A stretch of 59,159 bases of DNA from Oscillospiraceae bacterium (GCA_015063625.1 SVTT01000010.1:1-59159); one strand, 5' to 3'; positions 26,160 to 36,006 are shown, counted from the stretch's first letter. The notes: generated by a model not told the origin, from the sequence alone. Numbers and translations are program-made.

Positions 26160-26582
26160 TTACTCGTCGACCTTGCAGGAGAGCTTTTCGTTGCAGGCGG
26201 GGCAGCAAAGCTCTGCGGGATCAACGCTTTCGTCAAAGCAGATCTTCTCACCGCAAGAGGGGCACTCGATCTCAAAGGTCTCGCCCTCGTCGGCAAACTC
26301 GCAGGCATCGGCATAGTCGCAGCAACCGCACTCGCCGTCGCACTCCTCGTCCTCGTCGTCAAGGTCAAGCAGGACCTCCTCAACGTCACCGAGATCCTCG
26401 TCCAGCTCCTCGACATAGTCGTTCAGCTCCTGAACGTCGTAGTCAAGACCGTCGACCTTATCGGCAAGTGCCGAAACCATGTCCACGAGGGCAGCGATCA
26501 GCTTTCCCTCCTTGGTGGTGCTGTCCAGCTCAAGGCCGTCTGCAAGTCCCTTCAGATAAGCGGCTTTCTCGTTCATTTTCAT
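26160..26582 (-). CDS. CD1247-domain acidic protein with zinc ribbon
   Basis: A 140-residue protein. The N-terminal part (EKAAYLKGLADGLELD..TKEGKL, then coiled-coil-like acidic ELNDYVEELDEDLGDVEEV) matches the Clostridia CD1247 N-terminal domain. The middle is Cys/Asp-rich (DDEDEECDGECGCCDYADAC). The C-terminus is a treble-clef/zinc-ribbon candidate, CPSCGEKICFDESVD followed by CCPAC. Function is unknown. ATG 26582 is preferred over an earlier in-frame ATG because AAGGAGG lies eight bases before it. It follows efp in one transcript. Confidence 0.85.
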   Translation of the reverse strand: MKMNEKAAYLKGLADGLELDSTTKEGKLIAALVDMVSALADKVDGLDYDVQELNDYVEELDEDLGDVEEVLLDLDDEDEECDGECGCCDYADACEFADEGETFEIECPSCGEKICFDESVDPAELCCPACNEKLSCKVDE

Positions 26583-26609
26583 CTTGAAATCCTCCTTGCT
26601 ATGCAAGCC

Positions 26610-27170
26610 TTATGCGCGGGAGAGGTACTCGCCCGTACGAGTATCGATCTTCAGCACGTCGCCCTCGTTGATGAAGAGGGGAACCTTGATCTCCGCACCG
26701 GTCTCAAGGGTTGCGGGCTTGAGGGTGTTGGTGGCGGTGTTGCCTGCAAAGCCGGGATCGGTCTTTGCGACGGCAAGCTCAACGAAGGTGGGAGCCTCTA
26801 CGCCGAACACGTTGCCCTTGTAGGAGATGATCTTGCACATCATTTCCTCCTTGACAAACTTAAAGCTGTCGGGCAGCTTGTCGCTGTTCAGGGGCATCAT
26901 CTCAAAGCTTTCCATATCCATGAAGTAGTAAAGGTCGCCATCGCTGTAGGAGTACTGCATTTCTCTGCGCTCGATATAAGCGTTCTCGAACTTATCGGTG
27001 GGGTTGAAGGTCTTCTCGATCACGGCACCGGTGATCACATTCTTCAGCTTGGTGCGAACGAACGCTGCACCCTTGCCGGGCTTTACATGCTGGAACTCAA
27101 CGACCTGAAGGACATTGCCCTGACCGTCATCAAACGTAATGCCGTTTTTAAAATCGCCTGCTACTACCAT
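26610..27170 (-). CDS. efp: Elongation factor P
   Basis: A 186-residue three-domain EF-P. The loop [10 protein letters not shown] places the acceptor Lys33 at the usual modified position. The C-terminal OB domain ends [29 protein letters not shown]. It relieves ribosome stalling at polyproline. GGAGG precedes the ATG. Its promoter is at 27246-27274. Confidence 0.97.
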   Translation of the reverse strand: MVVAGDFKNGITFDDGQGNVLQVVEFQHVKPGKGAAFVRTKLKNVITGAVIEKTFNPTDKFENAYIERREMQYSYSDGDLYYFMDMESFEMMPLNSDKLPDSFKFVKEEMMCKIISYKGNVFGVEAPTFVELAVAKTDPGFAGNTATNTLKPATLETGAEIKVPLFINEGDVLKIDTRTGEYLSRA

Positions 27171-27245
27171 TTTTTATACCTCCAAAGTATCTGGGTTTTC
27201 GTGATTTGTGCTGCGGCGAGCCGCAATATCAATGTTTTACACTTT

Positions 27246-27274
27246 ATTCTACATGAAAATTGCCATGATTGCAA
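27246..27274 (-). promoter_or_regulatory. Sigma-A promoter of efp
   Basis: Minus strand TTGCAA, 17-bp spacer, TAGAAT. Confidence 0.77.
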
Positions 27275-27334
27275 GGGCTTTTTTAAATTTTTTTGAAAAG
27301 TGACCCAAAAAATAGGAGAATCGCCGCAAATCGA

Positions 27335-27363
27335 TTGACAGAAATCAAAGTTTGTATTATAAT
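27335..27363 (+). promoter_or_regulatory. Consensus sigma-A promoter of the remA-gmk-rpoZ block
   Basis: TTGACA, 17-bp spacer, TATAAT. It probably drives much of the long collinear block that follows. Confidence 0.88.
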
Positions 27364-27449
27364 ATATGCTGTATCTCTATCACTGCTTCGCCCGCATGAG
27401 CGCCCTTGCGCGCACGGGGTGTATGCTTTCCGAACGGAGGATCAGTATT

Positions 27450-27725
27450 ATGAAATTTATCAACATCGGCTTCGGCAACATGGTCGCGGCGCAACGCATG
27501 GTGGCGCTGGTCAGCCCCGATTCCGCACCGGTCAAGCGTCTGATCCAGGACGCCAAGGATGCGGGCAGGACCATTGACGTGACCTGCGGTCGCCGCACGA
27601 GAGCCGTGATCATTACCGACAGTGAGCACGTGATCCTTTCCGCCATTCAGGCAGAAACCATTGCCAACCGTCTTGAGGAGGACACGCTCACCGATGACGA
27701 CACCGATGCCGAGGAGGGCGAATAA
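27450..27725 (+). CDS. remA: RemA/DUF370 family DNA-binding regulator
   Basis: A 91-residue protein with the DUF370 pattern [41 protein letters not shown]. In Bacillus RemA activates matrix and osmoprotection genes. The Arg/Lys-rich surface (CGRRTRAVI) is the DNA-binding region. The acidic C-terminal tail ([12 protein letters not shown]) is longer than usual. Its place before gmk and rpoZ is the standard Firmicutes order. GGAGG precedes ATG 27450. Confidence 0.93.
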   Translation: MKFINIGFGNMVAAQRMVALVSPDSAPVKRLIQDAKDAGRTIDVTCGRRTRAVIITDSEHVILSAIQAETIANRLEEDTLTDDDTDAEEGE

Positions 27726-27726
27726 G

Positions 27727-28338
27727 ATGAGCGAGCAAAGGGGACTTCTCATTGTGGTGTCGGGGCCTGCCGGAAGCGGCAAGGGCACCGTGCTTTCCGA
27801 GCTTTTGCGTGACGGCGGCTACCGCTATTCGGTGTCGGCAACCACCAGGGCGCCCCGACAGGGCGAGGTCGACGGCGTCAATTATCATTTTCTCTCGCGA
27901 GAGGCGTTTGAGGCCCGCATTGCCGGCAAAGAGATGCTGGAGTACACCGAGTACTGCGGCAACTATTACGGCACCCCTCGCAAGGAGGCGGAGGAGGTGC
28001 TGGCGTCGGGTCAGAACCTTCTGCTTGAGATCGAGGTGGAGGGTGCTGCCAACGTGAAGCGTGAATACCCCGAGGCGGTGTCGATCATGCTGCTGCCCCC
28101 GAGCTTTGCGGTGCAGGAGAAGCGCCTGCGCGGCAGAGGCACCGAAACCGAGGAAAAGATCAGGGAACGGCTCTTGCGCGCGAGGGAAGAGATCCTGCAT
28201 GCCGATGAATACGATTACGTGATCTACAATCACGACGGCAAAAGCGCCGAGGCGGTGGAGGATATCCGCGCCATCGTGCGTGCCGAGCGCGCCGCACTGC
28301 GCCGCAATCCCGACGTTGTCAAAAACTACTTTGCATAA
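27727..28338 (+). CDS. gmk: Guanylate kinase
   Basis: A 203-residue kinase converting GMP to GDP. P-loop GPAGSGKGT (13-21), GMP-binding SATTRAPRQGEVDGVNYHF and the LLEIEVEGAANVK stretch are intact. It starts one base after the remA stop. Confidence 0.97.
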   Translation: MSEQRGLLIVVSGPAGSGKGTVLSELLRDGGYRYSVSATTRAPRQGEVDGVNYHFLSREAFEARIAGKEMLEYTEYCGNYYGTPRKEAEEVLASGQNLLLEIEVEGAANVKREYPEAVSIMLLPPSFAVQEKRLRGRGTETEEKIRERLLRAREEILHADEYDYVIYNHDGKSAEAVEDIRAIVRAERAALRRNPDVVKNYFA

Positions 28339-28373
28339 AATACACATTAACCGATAAGATAAGGAGAAATGAT

Positions 28374-28676
28374 ATGATCTACCCCACCATTGACCAACTG
28401 ACCAAGGGCGAATACAACCGTTACCAGCTTGCCATTGCCACCGCCAAGTGCGCGCGCATCATCACCGATGAATATGTCAAGCAGCGCACCGCTGCCGAAA
28501 GCACGCTGACCGGCAGCAAGGAGGGTGGCGGAAGCATCGTCTCGCTGATCGACCAGGATCTTGCCGACAAAAAGGCGGTCAAGAACGCTATCGATCACAT
28601 CTATAACGGCGACTATGAGATCAAGGACGGGCCCACGGCAGCCGAGGAGCAGGCGCCCGAGGTCGTCACAGACTGA
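28374..28676 (+). CDS. rpoZ: RNA polymerase omega subunit
   Basis: A 100-residue protein with the omega pattern: PTIDQLTKGEYNRYQLAIATAKCARII, then a SIVSLIDQDLADKKAVKNAIDHI-type helix pair, cut here by a longer loop than in Bacillus. It follows gmk as is usual. coaBC, which commonly comes next, is absent and priA follows directly. Confidence 0.92.
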   Translation: MIYPTIDQLTKGEYNRYQLAIATAKCARIITDEYVKQRTAAESTLTGSKEGGGSIVSLIDQDLADKKAVKNAIDHIYNGDYEIKDGPTAAEEQAPEVVTD

Positions 28677-28711
28677 TTTTTGCCTTGAGAAAATGAAGAA
28701 GGAGGGGTAAC

Positions 28712-31168
28712 ATGGCCAATCGATATGCAAGAGTGCGGCTTTTGGATGCCCCTCGTTTTCTTGATGCCGAATACGATTATCTGATCAAAGAGGCGGACGA
28801 GGCGGCGGTCCTTCCGGGGGCATTTGTCACAGTCCCCTTCGGAGGGGGCAATCGCCATCGCACGGGGCTTGTGGTCGCACTTTCGCCGACCACCGTCTTT
28901 GAGGCGGTCAAGCCCATCGCTTCGGTTGCGGCGCCCCGCGTTTCTCTCTCGGAGGAAATGCTGGGGCTTGTGTCCTTCCTGAGAACGACCACGCTTTGCA
29001 CCACGGGTGACGCGGTGCACGCCATGATCCCTGCGGGGGCGCTTTCCACACCCATCGATCGCTATCGTCTGACGGGCGCACCCATCACGGGTGCAGAACG
29101 CCTTTCGACCGTGCAGAGCTTCCTGGTGGCACATTTGCAAAGGGTGGGCGCTGCCACGGCCAAGGCGCTCAAGGTGCGCTTCGGTGCTGAGGTGGAGCAC
29201 GAGCTCTCATTACTTGTGCGGCGCGGAGTCGTCGCGCGCGAGAGCGTGCAGACCGAGGCTATGGCACAAAAGGAAAAGCACTTTTATACGCTTGCTTCCA
29301 AAGAGAGCGCAGCCAAGGGAAAGCCGCCCCGCCTCGGTGAAAAGCAGCGCGCGCTGCTCGGGCTGCTCGAGGGCGGTGAGCAAACGGGGGAGGAACTCCG
29401 TGCCGCGGGCTTTTCCAAGGCGCAGATCGATGCCCTGCTCCAGAAGGGACTGATCGAGTGCCGTACCGAGCGTGTGTGGCGCACGCCCCTTGGAGATCTT
29501 TCGCGGGTCGATTCTGCCCCGGAGCTTGTGCTCAATGAGGAGCAGGCGGCGGCATTTGATGCCATTGACCGCATGGGTCGGGACGGTGAGGCGCACGCTG
29601 TCCTTTTGCACGGCGTCACGGGAAGCGGCAAGACTGCCGTAATGCTGAAGACGATCGACGGCGTGCTTGCGCGGGGCAAGGGCGTGATCGTGCTCCTGCC
29701 CGAGATCGCGCTGACCCCCCAATCGCTTGCCATCTTCTGCTCGCGTTACGGGGGGCGTGTCGCCGTGATGCACTCGGCACTCTCGGCGGGCGAGCGACTT
29801 GACGCCTATCACAGGATCAGCTCGGGCGAGGCGGACGTCGTGGTCGGCACGCGCTCTGCCGTGTTTGCCCCTGTAAAGGAGCTCGGACTCATCGTCATGG
29901 ACGAGGAGCACGAGCACACCTATAAATCCGATATGAACCCCAAATATCACGCGCGCGACGTGGCGCGCTATCGGTGTGCACGCCACGGGGCGGTGCTGCT
30001 GCTCTGCTCCGCGACTCCCTCGCTTGAAAGCTACAAGAGAGCCCGCGAGGGAAGATATACGCTCCTGAAGCTGGTGCACCGTCACGGCGGCGCGTCGCTT
30101 CCACCCGTGACCGTGGCGGATATGCGCGGCGAGGCAGGTGCGGGGAATCTGACCCCCATCGGAGAAACGCTTCGCGAGGCGCTGACCCGCAATCTCGCGG
30201 CGGGGGAGCAGTCCATTCTCTTTCTCAACCGACGGGGCTATCACCACGTGGTGACCTGCGCCTCCTGCGGAGAGGCAGTGACCTGTCCGTCCTGCAGTGT
30301 CACTCTGACCTACCACAAAAAGCCGCGCACCGACGAGGGCTATCTTGTCTGTCACTTCTGTGGCAGACGTCAGAAAATGCCCGAGGTCTGTCCCTCCTGC
30401 GGCTCGGTACATCTCACGCGCCTCGGCTATGGCACGCAGCGCGTGGAGGAGGACCTTTCCCGCTTGTTCCCGGACAAGAGGATCCTTCGTATGGACACCG
30501 ACACCACAGGCACGAGAGATTCCTACGAGGAGATGCTGGGTGCCTTCCGCCGTCACGAGGCAGACGTGCTGCTCGGCACACAGATGGTCACCAAGGGACA
30601 CGATTTCCCCGACGTGACGCTGGTGGGTGTGCTGATGGCTGACAGCTCACTTTATCTTGACGATTACCGTGCGAACGAGCGCACCTTCTCGCTGCTCACG
30701 CAGGTGGTGGGGCGTGCGGGACGTGCCGCCAAGGGCGGGTATGCGGTCATTCAGACCAACAATCCCGACCATGAGGTCATCAAGCTTGCGTGCAGACAGG
30801 ACTACGAGGCGTTTTACGAGCGCGAGATCCGCTTGCGTCGCCTTCTGGTCTTTCCGCCCTTCTGCGACATCGCGCTTCTGACGCTCTCGCATGCCGACGA
30901 AAAGAAGCTGCTGCCTGCGGCAAACGAGCTGGCGACACGTATCAAGGACATGATCGGGGGAGAGTATTCTGATGTGAAGCTGATCGCCTTCGGCCCCTTT
31001 GAGGCGCCTGTCTACCGTGCCGAGGGCAAATACCGCATGCGCATGGTGCTCAAATGCGCGCTCAACAGGCGCAGCCGCGAGCTGCTCGGCAAGCTCTTGG
31101 ATCACTATGCAAGGCTTGGCGCGGAGCATCCGCTGTTGTCGGTGGATCTCAATCCGTCAAATTTGTGA
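28712..31168 (+). CDS. priA: Primosomal protein N', replication restart helicase
   Basis: An 818-residue superfamily 2 helicase. The N-terminal 3'-DNA-end-binding domain (RYARVRLLDAPRFLDAEYDY) is followed by Walker A GVTGSGKT, MDEEHEHTYKSD, the zinc-binding cysteine pairs (CASCGEAVTCPSC, CHFCGRR, CPSCG) and the helicase C-lobe (GTQRVEEDL, TQVVGRAGRA). It reloads DnaB at abandoned forks. GAAGGAGGGG precedes the ATG. Confidence 0.97.
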   Translation: MANRYARVRLLDAPRFLDAEYDYLIKEADEAAVLPGAFVTVPFGGGNRHRTGLVVALSPTTVFEAVKPIASVAAPRVSLSEEMLGLVSFLRTTTLCTTGDAVHAMIPAGALSTPIDRYRLTGAPITGAERLSTVQSFLVAHLQRVGAATAKALKVRFGAEVEHELSLLVRRGVVARESVQTEAMAQKEKHFYTLASKESAAKGKPPRLGEKQRALLGLLEGGEQTGEELRAAGFSKAQIDALLQKGLIECRTERVWRTPLGDLSRVDSAPELVLNEEQAAAFDAIDRMGRDGEAHAVLLHGVTGSGKTAVMLKTIDGVLARGKGVIVLLPEIALTPQSLAIFCSRYGGRVAVMHSALSAGERLDAYHRISSGEADVVVGTRSAVFAPVKELGLIVMDEEHEHTYKSDMNPKYHARDVARYRCARHGAVLLLCSATPSLESYKRAREGRYTLLKLVHRHGGASLPPVTVADMRGEAGAGNLTPIGETLREALTRNLAAGEQSILFLNRRGYHHVVTCASCGEAVTCPSCSVTLTYHKKPRTDEGYLVCHFCGRRQKMPEVCPSCGSVHLTRLGYGTQRVEEDLSRLFPDKRILRMDTDTTGTRDSYEEMLGAFRRHEADVLLGTQMVTKGHDFPDVTLVGVLMADSSLYLDDYRANERTFSLLTQVVGRAGRAAKGGYAVIQTNNPDHEVIKLACRQDYEAFYEREIRLRRLLVFPPFCDIALLTLSHADEKKLLPAANELATRIKDMIGGEYSDVKLIAFGPFEAPVYRAEGKYRMRMVLKCALNRRSRELLGKLLDHYARLGAEHPLLSVDLNPSNL

Positions 31169-31214
31169 TTTTTAATACCGTTATGCTCCGTGAAGGGGCG
31201 AAAGGAGTTTCTTT

Positions 31215-31679
31215 ATGGCAAAGCTGAAGATCCGCAAGGTGGGTGACGAGGTGCTGACGAGGGTCTGCCGACCCGTTGAGGAGATCACGCCCCGCATCCT
31301 CACCCTGCTTGACGATATGACCGAGACCATGCGCGCCGCCGATGGATGCGGGCTTGCCGCACCTCAGGTAGGTATTCTGCGCCGCATCGTCGTCATCGAG
31401 GTGGAGGAGGGCAAGGTGATCGAGCTGATCAACCCTAAGATCATTGCCACCGCAGGTGAACAGGAGGGTCCCGAGGGCTGCCTTTCGGTGCCCGGCAGAA
31501 GCGGCATCGTCAAGCGCCCCCGCCACGTCACGGTGCGCGCCATGGATCGCCACGGCAACACCTTTGATATGAGTGGCTCGGACCTGCTTGCCCGTGCCTT
31601 CTGTCATGAGCTTGATCACCTCGACGGCAAGCTCTATTTGCAGCGTGCCTCGCGCATGCTGAATGAGGAGAACGATTGA
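31215..31679 (+). CDS. def: Peptide deformylase
   Basis: A 154-residue metalloenzyme removing the N-formyl group from nascent proteins. All three motifs are present: GCGLAAPQVG, EGCLSVPG and the metal-binding FCHELDHLDG. AAAGGAG precedes the ATG. It overlaps fmt by a TGATG junction; the two enzymes act at opposite ends of the formylation cycle. Confidence 0.97.
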   Translation: MAKLKIRKVGDEVLTRVCRPVEEITPRILTLLDDMTETMRAADGCGLAAPQVGILRRIVVIEVEEGKVIELINPKIIATAGEQEGPEGCLSVPGRSGIVKRPRHVTVRAMDRHGNTFDMSGSDLLARAFCHELDHLDGKLYLQRASRMLNEEND

Positions 31680-32620
31680 TGCGCATTCTGTTTATGGGCA
31701 CGCCCGATTACGCGGTTTTTTCGCTGAAGGCTCTTTGCGAGGCGGGGGAGAACGTCGTGGGCGCGGTCACCCAGCCCGATAAGCCGAAGGGCAGAGGCTA
31801 TGAGCTTCAGCCGCCCCCCGTCAAGGTCTATGCAAATGAGCAGGGCATTCCCGTTTATCAGCCTGAGCGACTGAGGAACGGAGAGTTTGACGATACGCTC
31901 CGCGAGATCGACCCGGACGTGATCTGTGTGGTGGCATACGGGAAGATCCTGCCTCCCTCGATCCTGGATTACCCCCGTTACGGGTGCATCAACGTGCACG
32001 GCTCGCTCCTTCCACGCTATCGCGGTGCCGCGCCCATGCAGCGCGCCATCATGGACGGGCTTTCCGAAACCGGTGTGACCACCATGCGGATGGACGTGGG
32101 GCTTGATACGGGCGATATGCTGCTCGAATGCCGCGTGCCGATCGGCGAAAACGACAATTTCGAGGTCATGCACGACCGCCTCGGCGAGGCGGGTGCGTCG
32201 CTTCTTTTGAAGACGCTGGGGGCGCTGGAGCGCGGTGATCTGGTGCCCCGTCCCCAGGACGGTGCGCTTGCCACCTACGCCGCCAAGATCGAAAAGGTGG
32301 ATTGCCGCATCGATTTTTCGGCAAGTGCAGACCAGGTGCATAACCGCATCAGAGGACTTTCTCCCATTCCGCTTGCCTTTACCCGTACGCCCGACCAAAG
32401 GCTCCTGAAGGTGCTTGAAAGCCGCGTGGGTAGGAAAAGCGGTGTGCACGGCGCACCCGGCACGGTGCTCTCGCTCGGTGAGAGCGTGGAGGTCGCGTGC
32501 GGTGAGGGGACGGTGCTGCTGCTGCGCCTGCTGCCCGAGGGAAAGGGTCGAATGTCTGCCGCCGATTACGTGCGGGGCAGAAGGCTGTCGGTCGGCGACA
32601 TTCTCGGCAAGGAGCTTTGA
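31679..32620 (+). CDS. fmt: Methionyl-tRNA formyltransferase
   Basis: A 313-residue enzyme formylating initiator Met-tRNA. It has MRILFMGTPDYAVFSL, the 10-formyl-THF site with INVHGSLLPRYRGAAPMQRAI and GVTTMRMDVGLDTGDML, and a C-terminal tRNA-binding domain. The ATG overlaps the def stop, giving coupled translation. Confidence 0.97.
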   Translation: MRILFMGTPDYAVFSLKALCEAGENVVGAVTQPDKPKGRGYELQPPPVKVYANEQGIPVYQPERLRNGEFDDTLREIDPDVICVVAYGKILPPSILDYPRYGCINVHGSLLPRYRGAAPMQRAIMDGLSETGVTTMRMDVGLDTGDMLLECRVPIGENDNFEVMHDRLGEAGASLLLKTLGALERGDLVPRPQDGALATYAAKIEKVDCRIDFSASADQVHNRIRGLSPIPLAFTRTPDQRLLKVLESRVGRKSGVHGAPGTVLSLGESVEVACGEGTVLLLRLLPEGKGRMSAADYVRGRRLSVGDILGKEL

Positions 32621-32679
32621 GTGTGGCGGCGAGCGTATGATCGGCTCTGCCGTTGAGTTCACGAAAAGGAGAATCATTG

Positions 32680-33396
32680 ATGTTTTTTGGTTTGTTTTGG
32701 GGAGATTGGACGCTGCTCGTCGTCCTCCCCGGAGTTTTTCTGGCGCTTTATGCGCAAATAAAGGTGAAATCCACCTATCACCGTTATTCCTCGGTGCTGC
32801 TGCGCCCCGGGATGACAGGCGGCTCGGTTGCGCGCCGTATTCTTGACAGCAACGGTCTTTCGCACGTGCGCATTGAAACGGTGCCGGGCGAGCTGACCGA
32901 TCACTACGATCCCCGTGCCGAGGTGCTTCGCCTGTCAGAGGCGAATTATCACGGCGGCAGCGTCGCCGCCATCGGTGTTGCGGCTCACGAGGCGGGGCAC
33001 GCACTTCAGCACGGCAGGGAATATGCCCCCTTAAAGCTTCGCATGGCGATCCTGCCCATCTGCAATTTCGGCTCGCAGCTTGCCATGCCCCTGTTCTTGA
33101 TCGGGCTTTTGCTTGCCTATACCTCGGCACTCGGCGACATGCTGATGCTGGTGGGCATTGCCGCCTTTTCGCTGACGGTGCTCTTTCAGCTGATCACCCT
33201 GCCTGTTGAGTTCAATGCCAGCCGCCGTGCCATACGCTGCCTTTCGGGCTCGGGCACGATGAGCGACGAGGAATTGAAGGGGGCGCGCCGCGTGCTTTCC
33301 GCCGCCGCCATGACCTACGTTGCCGCGCTTGCCGTCGGACTTCTCAGCATTCTCCGTCTGCTGCTGATCGCAGGCGGTCGCTCCCGTCGCCGCTGA
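32680..33396 (+). CDS. yugP: YugP-type membrane zinc metallopeptidase
   Basis: A 238-residue membrane protein. N-terminal helix (LLVVLPGVFLALYAQIKV), cytosolic-looking domain, then the zinc motif AAHEAGHALQH and two further hydrophobic segments. PVEFNASRRA near residue 180 is a conserved family stretch containing a likely third zinc ligand. It matches the Firmicutes YugP family, whose substrate is unknown. The ATG follows AAAAGGAGA. The stop overlaps the rsmB start (TGATG). Confidence 0.9.
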   Translation: MFFGLFWGDWTLLVVLPGVFLALYAQIKVKSTYHRYSSVLLRPGMTGGSVARRILDSNGLSHVRIETVPGELTDHYDPRAEVLRLSEANYHGGSVAAIGVAAHEAGHALQHGREYAPLKLRMAILPICNFGSQLAMPLFLIGLLLAYTSALGDMLMLVGIAAFSLTVLFQLITLPVEFNASRRAIRCLSGSGTMSDEELKGARRVLSAAAMTYVAALAVGLLSILRLLLIAGGRSRRR

Positions 33397-34697
33397 TGGA
33401 AGCACGCCTGCTTGCTCTTGAGGAGCTTTTGAGATTTGAGCGTGCGGGGCAGTATGCCGACCGTACGCTGGACACCGCGCTCTCGCGCGATACGGCGCTC
33501 TCGCCGCAGGATCGCGCGCTTGTCACGGTGCTCTTTTACGGTGTGATCGAGCGCCGCATTACGTTGGATGCTGTGATCGATGCTCTTTCCGCAATTCCGC
33601 CATCCGCCATTGAGCTTCGTGTGCGCATGATCCTGCGTATGGGGCTTTACCAGCTGAAATACCTGGATCGCGTGCCCGATCACGCCGCCATCAACGAGGC
33701 GGTGGGGGCGACGCCCCGCCGCAGCAAGGGCTTTGTCAACGCCCTGCTGCGCGCCTTTTGCAGGGGCGGAAAGCAGATCCCTCTGCGGGATCGTCGCGAG
33801 GACCCTGTGGGCTATCTCTCGGTCAAGTATTCGGTATCCTCCTCGGTGGCGGAGTCCTTTCTTTCCGCCTTCGGCATGACGCGTGCAGAATCGCTGCTGA
33901 CCGCCTTTTCCACACACGTGCCCATCGGGGTGCGTGTCAATACATTAAAGCTCACAAGGGAGGAGTTCCTTTCCCGCGTTCCCGATTCCGTGCCGATGAA
34001 AAACGCCCCGTTTGGCGTCCTTTTGAAAAACGGTGCCTTGCTGCACGAGCTGATCGGCGAGGGACTGTGCTTTGTGCAGGACGAGGCGTCCCAGATCGCG
34101 GTGGAGGCGCTTGACGCCGTCCCCTTGATGCGCGTGCTGGATCTCTGCGCCGCCCCCGGCTCGAAATCCTTCGGCGCAGGGCTTGCTATGCGGAACAGGG
34201 GCGTGCTGAGGAGCTTTGATCTGCATGCCAACAAGCTTTCGCTGATCCGTGACGGTGCACAAAGACTGGGGCTGTCGATCCTTGAGGCGGAGGTGGGCGA
34301 TGCACGCCTTGCCACTCCCGCCACGCACGGGCTTTTTGACCGTGTGATCTGTGACGTGCCCTGCTCGGGACTCGGCGTGCTTGCCAAAAAGCCCGACATA
34401 CGGTATAAAAATATGCAGGATGCGGCAGGTCTCCTGCCCGTGCAGGCGGCGATCCTGAGTGCTGCTGCGAGCTGCGTAGCACCCGGCGGCGTTCTGCTGT
34501 ATTCGACCTGTACCCTGGTGCCCGCCGAAAACGAGGAGCAGGTGTATGCATTTTTAAAGGAGCATGACGATTTTGCCAAGGAGCCCTTTTCGGTGGGCGG
34601 CATCACCTCGGACGGGATGCTGACGCTTACCCCCGACCGCGACGGGACCGACGGCTTCTTCATGGCAAGGCTTCGTCGCAGGCAGGAGGATCTATGA
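33396..34697 (+). CDS. rsmB: 16S rRNA (cytosine967-C5)-methyltransferase
   Basis: A 433-residue protein: N-terminal NusB-like RNA-binding domain (residues ~1-145), then a Rossmann methyltransferase domain. SAM motif LDLCAAPGSKS, catalytic Cys in YSTCT and the second Cys in DVPCSGLGVLAKKPDIRYK are intact. It lies between yugP and rlmN as in many Firmicutes, overlapping both by a few bases. Confidence 0.95.
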   Translation: MEARLLALEELLRFERAGQYADRTLDTALSRDTALSPQDRALVTVLFYGVIERRITLDAVIDALSAIPPSAIELRVRMILRMGLYQLKYLDRVPDHAAINEAVGATPRRSKGFVNALLRAFCRGGKQIPLRDRREDPVGYLSVKYSVSSSVAESFLSAFGMTRAESLLTAFSTHVPIGVRVNTLKLTREEFLSRVPDSVPMKNAPFGVLLKNGALLHELIGEGLCFVQDEASQIAVEALDAVPLMRVLDLCAAPGSKSFGAGLAMRNRGVLRSFDLHANKLSLIRDGAQRLGLSILEAEVGDARLATPATHGLFDRVICDVPCSGLGVLAKKPDIRYKNMQDAAGLLPVQAAILSAAASCVAPGGVLLYSTCTLVPAENEEQVYAFLKEHDDFAKEPFSVGGITSDGMLTLTPDRDGTDGFFMARLRRRQEDL

Positions 34698-35776
34698 GTC
34701 AAATGCAGGAAAAGACCGAGCTGCTGGCGCTCACCCCCGAGGAGCTTGCCGAGCTGATGATCTCGCTTGGCGAGCCGCGCTACCGAGCAGAGCAGATCTT
34801 TACTCAGCTTCATCGCGGTATCTCTCCCGAGGAGATGACCAACATCGGCAAGGCGACGAGAGAGCGTCTTTCGGCGGCGACCCGTTATCATCTGCCCACC
34901 GTGCGCCGCAAGCTGGTTTCGGAGATCGACGGCACGGTCAAATATCTGTTCGAGCTGTCGGACGGCCATTCGGTCGAGAGCGTGCTGATGCGCTACGAGC
35001 ACGGCATCACCATCTGCATCTCCAGCCAGGTCGGATGCGCCATGGGCTGCAAATTCTGTGCCTCCACCATCGGGGGGAGAGTAAGGAATCTTTCGGCGGG
35101 CGAGCTGCTGGGGCAGGTCATTGCCGCGGCAAAGGATTCGGGCGAGCGCATTGGCGGCATCGTGATGATGGGCATTGGCGAGCCGCTTGACAATTTCGAT
35201 AACGTGGTGCGCTTTCTTTCGCTGGTCAATCATGAAAAGGGCGTGAATATCGGCTATCGCCACATCTCGCTTTCGACCTGCGGATTGGTCGATGGCATTG
35301 ACCGTCTTGCCGCGCTGCGGCTGCCCATCACGCTGTCGGTGTCACTGCATGCCGCGGATGACGAAACGCGCTCGGCGATCATGCCGATCAACAGGCGGTG
35401 GAACGTGGCGTCGCTTCTTGCGGCGTGCCGCCGCTACTATACCACCACGGGAAGACGCATTTCCTTTGAGTATACGCTGATCGCGGGCAAAAACGATTCG
35501 CCCGAGGCGGCGAAAAGACTGGCGCTCGTGCTCAATCGAAGCCTGCGCACGCGGACCGACACCATGCCCATCCACGTCAATCTGATCCCCGTCAACGAGG
35601 TGGAGGAAACGGCATTTCGCCGTGCCGACCGTCGGGCGGTGGCGGCGTTTGCACGCGTGCTGGAGCAAAACGGGATCCGCGCCACCGTGCGCCGCAAGCT
35701 CGGGGCGGACATCAACGCCTCGTGCGGACAGCTCCGCCGCGCCGACATCAAGGCAACGCAGGGCAAACAGGATTGA
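34694..35776 (+). CDS. rlmN: Dual-specificity 23S rRNA/tRNA (adenine-C2)-methyltransferase
   Basis: A 360-residue radical SAM enzyme. The cluster motif C-x3-C-x2-C uses Cys115, 119 and 122 (GCAMGCKFCAST). GIGEPLDNFDNV and the methyl-carrying Cys region in GADINASCGQLR are present. It methylates A2503 of 23S rRNA and A37 of some tRNAs. It is coupled to rsmB by ATGA. stp and prkC normally follow; here only a 45-residue ORF separates it from rsgA. Confidence 0.97.
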   Translation: MSQMQEKTELLALTPEELAELMISLGEPRYRAEQIFTQLHRGISPEEMTNIGKATRERLSAATRYHLPTVRRKLVSEIDGTVKYLFELSDGHSVESVLMRYEHGITICISSQVGCAMGCKFCASTIGGRVRNLSAGELLGQVIAAAKDSGERIGGIVMMGIGEPLDNFDNVVRFLSLVNHEKGVNIGYRHISLSTCGLVDGIDRLAALRLPITLSVSLHAADDETRSAIMPINRRWNVASLLAACRRYYTTTGRRISFEYTLIAGKNDSPEAAKRLALVLNRSLRTRTDTMPIHVNLIPVNEVEETAFRRADRRAVAAFARVLEQNGIRATVRRKLGADINASCGQLRRADIKATQGKQD

Positions 35777-35843
35777 TAAAATCCCCCGACACGGGGTAAC
35801 ATAAGGACGATCGCGCAAAAAATGTACAAAGGGGGCGACCGTC

Positions 35844-35981
35844 TTGAAGCAACAAAAGAAAAGCACACTTTCCCGCCTCTTAAGACTCAATCTGCTTGTC
35901 CTGCTCACGCTGGTGTTCGTGACGGTGGTCATGCTGTGGGCGCTTGGGCTTCTGGAGAGCGTGCTGGCATTTCTGTTTTGA
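35844..35981 (+). CDS. Small single-pass membrane protein, 45 residues
   Basis: TTG start eight bases after GGGGG, basic N-terminus (KQQKKSTLSRLLRLN) then one long hydrophobic helix (LLVLLTLVFVTVVMLWALGL) and a short tail. It fills the gap between rlmN and rsgA where stp and prkC normally sit. It matches no family I know. The stop is TGA at 35979-35981, 25 bp before rsgA. A weak hairpin flanks the ribosome binding site (GACGATCGC with GCGACCGTC). Its size and its site in a tight operon argue for a real gene, but nothing proves translation. Confidence 0.6.
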   Translation: MKQQKKSTLSRLLRLNLLVLLTLVFVTVVMLWALGLLESVLAFLF

Positions 35982-36006
35982 TGAAGGGGAGAAGGGAGTG
36001 AGAGCC